The notes beneath the pieces were generated by a model. The model saw nothing but the letters and a program-made list of their open reading frames with translations. It did not search any database and had not been told where the DNA came from. Both the position numbers and the translations under genes were made by a program. 23,833 nt of DNA from Desulfobulbus sp. (lineage in GTDB: Bacteria > Desulfobacterota > Desulfobulbia > Desulfobulbales > Desulfobulbaceae): positions 1 through 23,833 of the forward strand of contig JAUWAH010000001.1 of assembly GCA_030602145.1 (NCBI GenBank), in the 5' to 3' direction. Shown piece after piece: positions 14,436 to 23,833 of this stretch. Position 1 is the stretch's first letter. Every line of letters begins with the position of its first letter.

Positions 14436-14681
14436 TCACCCCTGCCGCACAGCCAGGTAGCCGATCATGGCCGCCAGGGTGGTCACCTTGCCGTAGTCGG
14501 CCTCGGGGATGTCGACGCCGGTGTGCTCGCTCACCCCCACCAGCACCCGCAGAAAGCTGAACGAATCGATATCCAGGGCCTCGCGGAGATCCTCATCGGC
14601 TCCAAGGCCGCTGGGATCGCTTTCCGGAGCCACCTTTTTCAGTTCGGCGACGATGATCGCCTTGAGTTCCTCTTCGGTCAT
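14436..14681 (-). CDS. Acyl carrier protein in dehydrogenase operon
   Basis: An 81-residue acidic helical carrier. The phosphopantetheine attachment serine is Ser40 in DIDSFSFL, a variant of the usual DSL motif typical of dedicated carriers rather than the main fatty-acid ACP. The first ATG overlaps the E2 stop by four bases (ATGA), so translation is coupled, and lipB starts three bases after its stop. LipB takes octanoyl from ACP, so this carrier may present octanoate for lipoylating the neighbouring E2. Another possibility is a role in loading acetyl groups from the complex. Neither is shown by sequence. The family call is secure; the role is inferred. Confidence 0.92.
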   Translation of the reverse strand: MTEEELKAIIVAELKKVAPESDPSGLGADEDLREALDIDSFSFLRVLVGVSEHTGVDIPEADYGKVTTLAAMIGYLAVRQG

Positions 14682-15871
14682 AGGGCCTCCGGCTGCTGGA
14701 GTACACGGTCGAGGGTGTCGAGGAAACGGCCGCCCAAGTGGCCGTCGGTGGCCCGATGGTCGGCCGCCAGGGTGGCGGTGAGGCAGCGGCGCACGCCGAG
14801 CAGGCCACCCTCGGCCCAGGGCCGCTCGCTGATACGGCCAAATCCCACCAGGGCCACCTGGGGCGGGTAGATCACCCCGAACACGGTGGTCACGCCGCGA
14901 TCCCCCAGGTTGGTCACCGTCACCGTGGCCTCGGTCAACTCCGATCCCCGCAGCCGACCGCCCCGGGCCCGCTCGATCAGGTCGGCCATGGCGGCCATCA
15001 GTCCATCGAGGGAGAGGGTGTCGACGTCATGGATGGCCGGGGCAACCAGGCCGCCCTGACGCAGGGCCACGGCAAAGCCGATGTGAATGGCCTGGCGGAC
15101 ATGCAACCGGTCGTCCAGCCAGTGGCCGTTCAATTCGGGCACGGACCGCAGCGCCCTGGCCGTAGCCTTGAGCAGCAGAACCACCGGCAGGATGCGCTCC
15201 CGGATCGGCCGGCGGGCGTTGAGCGATTCCAGCCATTGCAGGGCCGGACTCAGGTTGATCTCGGTGGCCAGATAATAATGGGGTATCTCGCGATTGGAGC
15301 GGCTCACCGCGGCGGCGATCGCCCGGCGCATGGCCGACGAAGCCGACTCGGGCGGCGCGTGCCCGGTGGTCGGTTCGGCACCTGCTGCCGCTGCCGCCGG
15401 AGGGTGAGCCACCCGCTCCACATCCTCACGGCCGATGACCCCATGGGGACCGCTGCCCTGCACCGTTGCCAGGTCCACCCCCAACTCCGCAGCCAGCCGC
15501 CGCGCCGAGGGAGAGGCAGCCACCCTGGTGACCGGACCGGCTGCAGGACGGGGCACTGCGACCGGCGCCGGCGCCACAGGTTGTTCCGTCCTGGCCCCGA
15601 CCTCCTCCGCCGGAGCCGATTCGATCGGCGCCGCCCCGACGGCATGGATCAGGGCCAGGACCGTGCCCACGGCCACCGTCTGGCCGGCGGCCACCAGCGG
15701 CTCGCCCAGGACGCCATCCTCGAAGACCTCGATCTCGAACAACCCCTTCTGGGTTTCGACCAGGGCGACCACATCGCCCCGCTTGACCGACGTTCCCGGC
15801 GCCACCAGCCACTCCACCAGCTTGCCGCTTTCCATATCGGCGCCCAGACTGGGCATGCGAAATTCAGCCAT
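14678..15871 (-). CDS. pdhC: Dihydrolipoamide acyltransferase (E2) of pyruvate-type complex
   Basis: The E2 core transfers the acetyl group from lipoamide to CoA. Domains in 397 residues: one lipoyl domain (about 1-78) with Lys42 in ETQKG (ETDKA in most relatives), a Pro/Ala-rich linker, a peripheral subunit-binding domain (about 115-155; [26 protein letters not shown]), a second linker, and the catalytic domain with the active-site DHRATDG (371-377; His372, Asp376). The lysine-bearing motif has Q in place of the usual D, which is tolerated in some families. Its start overlaps the E1-beta stop by eight bases. E3 is absent from the window and must be shared or encoded elsewhere. Pyruvate is the likelier substrate, judged from E1-alpha. 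Confidence 0.94.
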   Translation of the reverse strand: MAEFRMPSLGADMESGKLVEWLVAPGTSVKRGDVVALVETQKGLFEIEVFEDGVLGEPLVAAGQTVAVGTVLALIHAVGAAPIESAPAEEVGARTEQPVAPAPVAVPRPAAGPVTRVAASPSARRLAAELGVDLATVQGSGPHGVIGREDVERVAHPPAAAAAGAEPTTGHAPPESASSAMRRAIAAAVSRSNREIPHYYLATEINLSPALQWLESLNARRPIRERILPVVLLLKATARALRSVPELNGHWLDDRLHVRQAIHIGFAVALRQGGLVAPAIHDVDTLSLDGLMAAMADLIERARGGRLRGSELTEATVTVTNLGDRGVTTVFGVIYPPQVALVGFGRISERPWAEGGLLGVRRCLTATLAADHRATDGHLGGRFLDTLDRVLQQPEAL

Positions 15872-16862
15872 GGGTCATCATCCTCCGCACCGCCTCGGCG
15901 ATGGTGGCCGCCTGCGGCAGGGCCGCCGCCTCCATGTGGTGGGCATAGGGGATGGGCACCTCGGCGGTGCACAGCCGCTGCACCGGCTGATCGAGGTCAT
16001 AGAAGCCCTGCTCCATGATCCGGGCCGAGATCTCGGCACTGAGACTGCCGCTGCGCCAGCCCTCGTCGACGATCAGCACGCGGTGGGTTCTGGCCACCGA
16101 GGCCAGGTAGGTGGCGTCATCCAGGGGTCTGAGGCTGCGCAGATCGATGACCTCGACCTCGATCCCTTCGCCGGCCAGCACCTCGGCCGCCTCCAGGCTC
16201 TTGAACAGGCTGGCGCTATAGGTGATCAGGGTCAGGTCGCCCCCCGGCCGCCGCACCCGGGCGGTGTCGATGTCCACCGGCCCGGCGTCCGCCGCCAGTG
16301 TCCCCTCCATGTTGTAGAGGGTGTTGTTTTCGAAGATCAGCACCGGGTCCGGGTCCTCAAGAGCGCTCCAGAGCATGCCGCGGGCATCCTCGACGGTGGC
16401 CGGCGACAGCACCCGGATGCCGGGGATGTGGGCATACCAGCCCTCCAGGCTATGGGCGTGCTGGGCCGCCAACTGCTTGCCGGCGCCGGTGGCCATGCGG
16501 ATCACCAGGGGCACGTTGAACTGGCCGCCGGACATGTGCAGCAGCGTGGCTCCGTTGTTGAGGATCTGGTCCAGGGCCAGGAGGCTGAAGTTGACGGTCA
16601 TCACCTCGACAATGGGCCGCATGCCGCCGAGCGCCGCACCGATGCCGGCGCCGACGAACCCGGATTCGGACAACGGCGTGTCACGGATGCGTTCCGGGCC
16701 GAACTCGGCCAGCAGTCCCTTGCTGACCGCGTAGCAGCCGCCGTAATGGCCGACATCCTCGCCCATGAGAAAAACCCGCTCGTCCCGCTGCAGGGCCTCG
16801 CGGATCGCCTCCCTGACCGCCTCGCGGTAGGTGATGGTGCGCATGGCCGACTGTTGGTTCAT
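15864..16862 (-). CDS. pdhB: Dehydrogenase E1 component, beta subunit
   Basis: The beta chain of the heterotetrameric thiamine-diphosphate E1, 332 residues. Visible family blocks are [27 protein letters not shown] (the conserved Glu that activates thiamine diphosphate), [58 protein letters not shown] and the C-terminal transketolase-type domain with [11 protein letters not shown] and [10 protein letters not shown] chose ATG 16862, with GGAGG upstream, because it overlaps the E1-alpha stop by four bases; the longer open frame upstream is a shadow of E1-alpha. It works with the E1-alpha gene before it and the E2 after it. Acetoin dehydrogenase beta chains are very similar and not excluded on this subunit alone. 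Confidence 0.94.
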   Translation of the reverse strand: MNQQSAMRTITYREAVREAIREALQRDERVFLMGEDVGHYGGCYAVSKGLLAEFGPERIRDTPLSESGFVGAGIGAALGGMRPIVEVMTVNFSLLALDQILNNGATLLHMSGGQFNVPLVIRMATGAGKQLAAQHAHSLEGWYAHIPGIRVLSPATVEDARGMLWSALEDPDPVLIFENNTLYNMEGTLAADAGPVDIDTARVRRPGGDLTLITYSASLFKSLEAAEVLAGEGIEVEVIDLRSLRPLDDATYLASVARTHRVLIVDEGWRSGSLSAEISARIMEQGFYDLDQPVQRLCTAEVPIPYAHHMEAAALPQAATIAEAVRRMMTHG

Positions 16863-17838
16863 GACGCCCTCCTTTCCGAATGGACAAAACGGGTCAGTTC
16901 GGCAACCTCTTCCCAGGTCCCGGCCTCGGCGAAGGCCACCGCTGCCTCGACCTCGCCGGCCACCTCGGCCTCCAGGGCGGTCATGGCTCCGTCGTCGAGC
17001 AGCCCGGCCCGGCGCAGACGGCCGGCGAGCAGCTCGATGGGGTCGCGCTCCTTCCAGCGGGCCACTTCCTCCTTGGTCCGATAGAGTTCGCTGTCGAACA
17101 TCGAATGGGGCCGGAAGCGGTAGGTGCGGCATTCGAGCAGGTAGGGGCCCTCGCCGCTGCGGATATGCTCGACCGCCTTCCTGGCCGCCGCCTCCACGGC
17201 GTCAACGTCCATGCCGTCGACCCAGGCCGAGGCCATGCCGTAACAGCTCCCCTTGGCGGCGATGTCGGGCGAGGCCTGGGTGTACCGGATGGCCGTGCCC
17301 ATGGCGTAGAGGTTGTTCTCGCAGACAAACAGCACCGGCAGACGCCAGAGCGAGGCCAGATTCATGGACTCGTGGAAGTCACCCTCGGCCACGGCACCGT
17401 CGCCGAAGAAACAGCTGGTTACCCGGTTGCGCCCCTGCATCCGATCGGCCAGGGCCAGCCCCGCCGCCAGGGGAAGGCCGCCGCCAACGATGGCGTTGCC
17501 GCCGTAAAAACGGGTGGCGGTGTCAAAGAGGTGCATCGAGCCGCCCCGACCCCGGCAGCAGCCCTCCACCTTGCCGTACATTTCGGCCATGATCGCCCCG
17601 GGACTCATGCCCCGGGCCAGGGCCTGACCGTGCTCCCGGTAGGTGGCCACCACCGCGTCCTCCGGGCCGAGGGTGGCCATCACCCCCACCGCCACCGCCT
17701 CCTCGCCGATGTAGAGATGGAGGAAGCCGCGGATCTTGCCCTGGGTGTAGAGTTCCGCCGACTTCTCCTCGAAGCGGCGAATGAGCAGCATCTGATGCAA
17801 TTGCATCAAGGCATGGTCCCGGTCAATGGCTGTCGAGG

Positions 17839-17842
<4 letters not shown>
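16859..17842 (-). CDS. pdhA: Dehydrogenase E1 component, alpha subunit
   Basis: The alpha chain of the E1 that decarboxylates a 2-oxoacid, 327 residues. The thiamine-diphosphate motif is [18 protein letters not shown] (147-164) ending at N176/N177 in [14 protein letters not shown] (46-54) and [11 protein letters not shown] (69-79) are also typical. [19 protein letters not shown] (242-260) resembles the HSMSD...YR.KEEV loop of pyruvate dehydrogenases more than the GHYEGD form of acetoin dehydrogenases, which is why I favour pyruvate. One usual Gly in RGHSM is Pro here. The start is GTG 17842, overlapping the acs stop by four bases, with GGAAGGGAG upstream. Confidence 0.94.
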
Positions 17843-19596
<1,754 letters not shown>

Positions 19597-19621
19597 GGGC
19601 GCCTCCAACGGAAAGGTCTGG

Positions 19622-19639
19622 CGGCCCCGGGCGGGGCCG
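19622..19639 (-). promoter_or_regulatory. GC-rich hairpin in acs leader
   Basis: CGGCCCCG and CGGGGCCG form a perfect eight-base stem around two bases, 26 bases upstream of the acs start and inside the predicted 5' untranslated region. It may affect translation or message stability; no riboswitch class is recognised. Confidence 0.4.
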
Positions 19640-19670
19640 AAGGCAGATAACATCCGCAGGGTATGGCCCC

Positions 19671-19699
19671 ACTATCGTCCGGGGCGGGTGAAATGACAA
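19671..19699 (-). promoter_or_regulatory. Sigma-70-like promoter of acs-pdh operon
   Basis: On the minus strand TTGTCA (19694-19699) and GATAGT (19671-19676) stand 17 bases apart, matching five and four of six consensus positions. The predicted start lies near 19664, giving a leader of about 68 bases before ATG 19596. Confidence 0.5.
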
Positions 19700-19752
19700 G
19701 GGAGCAAAAATGAGGGGAAGAATGGATAAGGGAGCTATCCGATGGGACCGGG

Positions 19753-19803
19753 GCGGCGGACCACCCGGGGCGGCGGGGCGACAACCCGCCGCCGGTCCGC
19801 CGC
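19753..19803 (-). terminator. GC-rich stem-loop after the signalling operon
   Basis: Outer arms GCGGCGGACC (19753-19762) and GGTCCGCCGC (19794-19803), plus an inner nine-base pair of arms (19769-19777 and 19785-19793), make a very stable hairpin nine bases after the stop of the LuxR-type regulator. There is no T-tract, so it may be a processing or Rho-type end rather than a classical intrinsic terminator. Confidence 0.5.
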
Positions 19804-19811
19804 GACTGCGT

Positions 19812-21128
19812 TCATCCCTCCAGGGAGAGCATGGTTTGCAGATTGGTCTTGCGGTGGGTGAGATCGAGTTTCCTGCGGATGTTCTTGCGGTGAATGGAGA
19901 TGGTGCCCGGAGAAAGATGCATGATGGCGGCGATCTCCTTGGTGCGCTTGCCCAGCTTGACCAGGTTGGCCACCTGGATCTCCACCGGGGTGAGCCGGAT
20001 CAGCTTGCTGGAAAATTCGCGGGCAAAGGGCGAGGTCAACTCCTTGATGCTGGCACGGAGGATGTCGACCAGCTCCCGCTGGGGGCCGTTGAGGCCGCTG
20101 TCCGCCAGCCGGTCGAGAAAGGGCTCCACCAGCTTGGCGGTGTTGGCCATCACCTGTTCGGCCAGGATGGCCTGGTCGCCCTCCCTTTTTTTCAGCAGCA
20201 CGGTGAGGGCGATATTGGCCTGGGACAACTCCTCGGTCCGTTCCCGCACCCGCTTCTCCAGGTCGGCACGGGCGCCCTCCAGCTCGGCCTCGACCTGCTT
20301 GAGGCGGGTGATGTCGGTATGGGTGCCGATGACCCGCAGGGCTCTGCCCCGACCATCGCGGACCACCGCCTGTCCCCGTGACAGCATCCACTGCCAGCCG
20401 CCGGCCTTGTTGCGGATCCGGAACTCCGCCTCATAGCGGTCGGTCTTGCCCCGGACATGGGCCTCGCGCAGGGCCAGCACCCGTGGCCGGTCGTCGGGAT
20501 GGAGCAGCGATTCGAAGGTTTCGCCGCCGATCTCGTCGCCGTCCGCATAACCGAGGGTACGATGCCAGTTTTCGCCGAAATAGACCTCGCCGCTCACCAG
20601 GTTGCGGTCCCAGACACCGTTGGAACTGGCGTCCAGGGCCAGGCGGAACCGGGATTCGCTGGCCACCAGCTCCTGCTCGACCAGGGTGCGGCGAGCGACC
20701 TCTTCCTCCAGGCGCCGGTTCTGTTCGGCCAGCCGCTGCAGCAGGCTGCGCTTCTCCAGGCAGCGGCGGATGCGGAAGATCAGTTCCTCGATCTCGCAGG
20801 GCTTGAGGGTGAAGTCGTCGGCACCGAGCCGCAGGGCATCGATGGCCGATCCCATGTCGCCATATCCGGTGAGGATGATCACCCCGGTGAGCGGCGCCAG
20901 TTGCTTGGCTGCCTTAAGCACGCCGAACCCGTCGATGCCGGGCATCATCAGGTCGGTGACCACGATGTCGTAGCCGTGGGCGCGCAGAGCCTCGATGGCC
21001 TCTTCGCCGCCGGCGACGGCGGTGACCTTGAACCCCTCCATCTCCAGTTCGCGGACGAAGGATTTGCGGATCACCTCTTCGTCGTCGACAAAGAGAATGG
21101 CGGTCATGGCCTCGGTTTGTCGCTCCAT
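19812..21128 (-). CDS. Response regulator with receiver, PAS and LuxR-type HTH
   Basis: A 438-residue cytoplasmic regulator. The receiver (about 9-125) has DDEE (15-18), phospho-acceptor Asp59 in VTDLMMPG, ILTGY and Lys109 in LKPC. A coiled linker (125-158) leads to a PAS domain (about 158-285) of the PAS_3 type, with GVWDRNLVSGEVYFGENW and a GTHTDITRLK end. A second coiled coil precedes a LuxR/GerE-type helix-turn-helix (379-438: LTPVEIQVANLV, TKEIAAIMHLSPGTISIHRKNIRRKL). ATG 21128 has GGAGGAGGG upstream and overlaps the kinase by 25 bases; ATG 21107 overlaps by four and is a fair alternative. It is almost certainly the partner of the kinase encoded just upstream. The PAS domain suggests a second input signal; target genes are unknown. 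Confidence 0.92.
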   Translation of the reverse strand: MERQTEAMTAILFVDDEEVIRKSFVRELEMEGFKVTAVAGGEEAIEALRAHGYDIVVTDLMMPGIDGFGVLKAAKQLAPLTGVIILTGYGDMGSAIDALRLGADDFTLKPCEIEELIFRIRRCLEKRSLLQRLAEQNRRLEEEVARRTLVEQELVASESRFRLALDASSNGVWDRNLVSGEVYFGENWHRTLGYADGDEIGGETFESLLHPDDRPRVLALREAHVRGKTDRYEAEFRIRNKAGGWQWMLSRGQAVVRDGRGRALRVIGTHTDITRLKQVEAELEGARADLEKRVRERTEELSQANIALTVLLKKREGDQAILAEQVMANTAKLVEPFLDRLADSGLNGPQRELVDILRASIKELTSPFAREFSSKLIRLTPVEIQVANLVKLGKRTKEIAAIMHLSPGTISIHRKNIRRKLDLTHRKTNLQTMLSLEG

Positions 21129-23680
21129 TGTCCCTCCTCCTCCGGGTCGGCCTCCGCCCGCCCGCACAGCGATGGGGTCACGGCGGCCGTCACCTGGCCG
21201 TCTCCATCGGTTTCGGGCCGGCCCTTGATCGGCAGCATCAGGGTGAAGGTGGCCCCCTGATTCGGCTGACTGACGACGCGGATCTCGCCGCCATGGCTCT
21301 TGACGATGCCGTAACTCACCGACAGCCCCAGGCCGGTCCCCTTGACCGCCGGCTTGGTGGTGTAGAACGGCTGGAAGATCAGCCCCATTTCCTCGGGTTT
21401 GATGCCGATGCCGTTGTCCCGGATGGCCACCTCCACCCGTTCCCCCTCCTTCCGGGTGGTCACGGTGATGACGCCGCCGGGCTGACGGCAGGCGTCGGCG
21501 GCGTTGGTGAGCAGATTGAGCAGCACCTGCTTGATCTGGTCGGGCACCGCCATGATCTGCGGCAGCCGGTCGGCATAGTTCCGCTCCACGGCGATCCGCT
21601 TGTTCTTGAAATCGTTCTTGTGCAGGAGCAGCATGGAGTCGAGCGCCTTGTGCACATCCATCAGCACGGTCCGCCCCGAGGAGGGTCGGTTGAAATCCTG
21701 GAGACTGCGGATCAACTCCTTGATCCGGTCGCACTCGCCGATGGCCGCCTCGAGCAGTGCCCGGTCCTCCTCCTCAAGGATCGCCCGTTTCCTCAACCCC
21801 TTGAGTATGGAGAGAATGCCCTGGAGCGGATTGTTGAACTCATGGGCAATGGAGGCGGAGAGTTTGCCGATGGCGGAGAGCTTTTCAGCGTGCAGGTACT
21901 GTTTCTGGGTCTCCTGCAGCTCCTTGGTCCGCTGCTCCACCCTCCGCTCCAGTTCCTCGTTGATGGCCTCCAGTTCCATCTGGATGCGCTTGATCTCGGA
22001 GATGTCGCGGAACACGCCGATCACCTTGCAGTAGCAGCCATGGCGGCAGTCAAAGGGATGGACCGAAACCACCGCCGGAAACCGCTCCCCGGTTCGGCGG
22101 GCGAGGACCATATCGAAGGACTGCATCGACCGCCCCTGCCTGAACCGCTCCACCCGGCCGGGAATAAGCCCCCCGAACTCGGCCGGATAGATGAGGCCGA
22201 TGGAGCGGCCGATCACCTCCTCCTCCCGCCAGCCGAACAGGTTCTCCGCCCCGGAGCTGAAGATGGCGATGCGGGCATCGTTGTCGACCAGCTCGCAGAC
22301 GATCAGGCCGACACTGTCGAGCACCTTGTAGATGGAGGCGAGGTTCTCGGTCTGTTCCCTGAGTCGGGCATTGGCCGCCTCCTGGTCGAGCCGACGCCGT
22401 TCCTCGCTTTCGGCCAGGGCCGCCTCGGCCGCCTTGCGCTTGGAAATGTCGCGCACGGCAACGAACACGGTCTGCCGGCCCTGGAGGGGAATGGTGCGGG
22501 CGGTTATTTCCACCGGAAACGTGCTGCCGTCCTTTCTGCGGTGCCAGCGCAGCGGCACCTCGATCAGGCGGCTGGTGTCGGCCAGCGCCTCCTGAATGCG
22601 CTGCCGGGAGACATCGGGCTCGGCGGAGATGTCGAGGTAGCTCAGGGCACGCAGCTCATCCCGGCTGTATCCGTACAGGTCGACCGCCCGTTTGTTGGCC
22701 TTGACCACCCGCAAGGCCTCGCTGTCGAGCAGGAACAGGGCGTCGGTGGCGGCTTCGAACAGGAGGCGATGACGCTCCTCGCTCTCCCGCAGGGCCTCCT
22801 CGGCGCGCTTGCGCTCGGTGATGTCCCAGGCGAGATCGGCCAGGGTGGCGACGGCGGCAACATCCTGGTCGGTGTAGGGTACCGGCTTGTTGCCGACGCC
22901 GAGCAGGGCGACCACATCCTTGCCGCGCGTGACCGGCACCACCAGCTCGCGCATCACCGGAGCATGACCAGGCGGCAACCCCTTGCGGTGCGGCAGCGAT
23001 GCGTAATCGTTGTGGATCACCGGCCGTCGTTCGTGGAGACAGTCCACCCAGACGCCGGCATGGCTGACCGGGTAGTGGCGCCCCGACCCCTCGGCCTGGC
23101 ACATCCGGGCCAGGGTGTTGCTCGACCAGGCTTGCAGCGACAGGGTGGTTTGATCGGGTTCGAGGAAATGGCAGAACCCGATGGTGCTGCCGGTGAGGAT
23201 TTCGGCCTCGTCCAGGGTGGCTTGCAGCAACCGGGTCAACGACAGGCCATCGGCACCCTTCAACAGCCGCAGACGGGCCGCTATGACCGCCTCGGCCTGC
23301 TTCTGGTCGGAAATGTCGCGTAGGGCGATCCGGCAGACGACCAGGCCGTCGAAACGAAAACGGCGGGTCATCGACAGCCGTCCCCAGAAGATGGTGCCGT
23401 CGGGCCGCACCAGGCGCAACTCGCACTGATGCCAGGCACTGTCGCCGGCATCCTGCCGGTCGGTATCTTCCGGGCGGGGGAGAGGTTGGTCGTCGGGAAA
23501 CAGGAATCGGGAAAGCGGCTGGTTGACCAGCGAGACGGGATGAATCCCCAGCAGGCGGGCGGCGGCGGAATTGGCTTCCAGGATGAGATCGTTGTCGGCA
23601 ACGGTCAGGTAGCCAACCGGATCGTGGCCGGCCGGATCGTACGAATGAGCCCGCGTTGCCTCCTGATGGGTGCTGTCCAT
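21104..23680 (-). CDS. Soluble PAS/GAF sensor histidine kinase
   Basis: An 858-residue kinase with no membrane segment. Order: PAS (about 15-130), GAF (about 145-300, with GSTIGFCHFLEPDQTTLSL and LVVPVTRGKDVVALLGVGNK), PAS (about 312-430), PAS (about 465-585), a coiled linker, then the dimerisation domain with phospho-acceptor His613 in SIAHEFNNPLQG, and the ATPase domain with the N-box NLLTNAADA (about 722), DNGIGI (755-760) and GTGLGLSVSYGIVKSHGG (781 on). The third PAS has a Cys cluster, CRHGCYC, which might bind metal or sense redox state. ATG 23680 follows GGAGGAAC; the open frame to 23758 is not needed. It is followed with overlap by the response regulator. The signal is unknown and is probably cytoplasmic. 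Confidence 0.94.
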   Translation of the reverse strand: MDSTHQEATRAHSYDPAGHDPVGYLTVADNDLILEANSAAARLLGIHPVSLVNQPLSRFLFPDDQPLPRPEDTDRQDAGDSAWHQCELRLVRPDGTIFWGRLSMTRRFRFDGLVVCRIALRDISDQKQAEAVIAARLRLLKGADGLSLTRLLQATLDEAEILTGSTIGFCHFLEPDQTTLSLQAWSSNTLARMCQAEGSGRHYPVSHAGVWVDCLHERRPVIHNDYASLPHRKGLPPGHAPVMRELVVPVTRGKDVVALLGVGNKPVPYTDQDVAAVATLADLAWDITERKRAEEALRESEERHRLLFEAATDALFLLDSEALRVVKANKRAVDLYGYSRDELRALSYLDISAEPDVSRQRIQEALADTSRLIEVPLRWHRRKDGSTFPVEITARTIPLQGRQTVFVAVRDISKRKAAEAALAESEERRRLDQEAANARLREQTENLASIYKVLDSVGLIVCELVDNDARIAIFSSGAENLFGWREEEVIGRSIGLIYPAEFGGLIPGRVERFRQGRSMQSFDMVLARRTGERFPAVVSVHPFDCRHGCYCKVIGVFRDISEIKRIQMELEAINEELERRVEQRTKELQETQKQYLHAEKLSAIGKLSASIAHEFNNPLQGILSILKGLRKRAILEEEDRALLEAAIGECDRIKELIRSLQDFNRPSSGRTVLMDVHKALDSMLLLHKNDFKNKRIAVERNYADRLPQIMAVPDQIKQVLLNLLTNAADACRQPGGVITVTTRKEGERVEVAIRDNGIGIKPEEMGLIFQPFYTTKPAVKGTGLGLSVSYGIVKSHGGEIRVVSQPNQGATFTLMLPIKGRPETDGDGQVTAAVTPSLCGRAEADPEEEGQWSDKPRP

Positions 23681-23732
23681 GGCCCGTTCCTCCCGCGAAG
23701 ACGTCAAAATCCCAGGGAACCGGTGACAGGCT

Positions 23733-23823
23733 GTCGACCGTTTGTTGAAGCGCGACAACGGCTTCGGCGCCGATTGGTATACTACGCGCTCGGCCCGCTT
23801 CGGTCACTAAAAAAACGGTCGAC
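23733..23823. repeat. Inverted repeat flanking the kinase promoter region
   Basis: GTCGACCGTTT at 23733-23743 and its exact reverse complement AAACGGTCGAC at 23813-23823 are separated by 69 bases. The matching flanks (CAG/CTG) extend it with one gap. The pair frames the putative promoter of the kinase operon and could be two binding sites of a regulator. Confidence 0.45.
23779..23807 (-). promoter_or_regulatory. Possible sigma-70-like promoter of kinase operon
   Basis: On the minus strand GTGACC (23802-23807) and TAGTAT (23779-23784) are 17 bases apart, a modest consensus match. They lie about 100 bases upstream of ATG 23680 and inside the inverted repeat. Confidence 0.3.
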
Positions 23824-23833
23824 CAGCGACGAC

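Noticed and set aside
14738..17084. Plus-strand open frames opposite E2 and E1 genes
   Set aside because: They mirror well-conserved dehydrogenase genes and have no domain sense.
21128..23323. Very long plus-strand open frame opposite the histidine kinase
   Set aside because: The opposite strand encodes an unmistakable kinase with all motifs. The plus-strand translation is low in sense, as expected for antisense shadows in high-GC DNA.

Overview
The window looks like a chromosomal segment of a GC-rich, nitrogen-fixing, anaerobic Desulfobacterota-type bacterium, possibly near the Desulfobulbales. That assignment is an inference from gene content. NifD carries the long insertion and NifK the short N-terminus of the clostridial/sulfate-reducer (group II) nitrogenases, a clostridial-type [2Fe-2S] ferredoxin sits in the nif operon, and the signalling proteins have the style common in that phylum. 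No rRNA, tRNA, transposase or CRISPR array is recognisable.

Layout. (1) 1-5324, plus strand: the end of a nif operon, comprising nifD (5' end cut off), nifK, a NifB-like protein that has lost its radical-SAM cysteines and carries a NifX-like C-terminal domain, a [2Fe-2S] ferredoxin, a GNAT acetyltransferase and a HEPN-like helical protein. Stem-loops lie between nifD and nifK and directly after nifK. (2) 5325-6040: no gene; holds a family of palindromic repeats arranged as composite units. (3) 6041-10901, minus strand, visibly less GC-rich: a frameshifted gene, a large lipoprotein alpha/beta hydrolase, a DUF4105 membrane protein and a polytopic membrane protein. (4) 10902-12974, minus strand: stem-loops and a possible broken small gene, then a stress group of Hsp20, a small SAP-like Cys-rich protein and a universal stress protein. 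(5) 13139-19596, minus strand: one tightly overlapping operon encoding acetyl-CoA synthetase, E1-alpha, E1-beta and E2 of a pyruvate-type dehydrogenase, an acyl carrier protein, the octanoyltransferase LipB and a response regulator. It has a plausible sigma-70 promoter upstream and an intrinsic terminator downstream. (6) 19812-23680, minus strand: a two-gene signalling operon of a soluble PAS/GAF histidine kinase and a receiver-PAS-LuxR regulator.

How the genes work together. The nif genes supply the catalytic MoFe protein plus probable electron-transfer and cofactor-handling accessories. The acs-pdh operon makes acetyl-CoA from both acetate and pyruvate. It also encodes an acyl carrier protein next to LipB, the enzyme that moves octanoyl from ACP onto E2 lipoyl domains, so it looks like a dehydrogenase packaged with part of its own lipoylation machinery. 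E3 and LipA are not in the window. The most notable items are the cysteine-less NifB-NifX-like protein, the ACP-LipB-E2 arrangement and the composite repeats.
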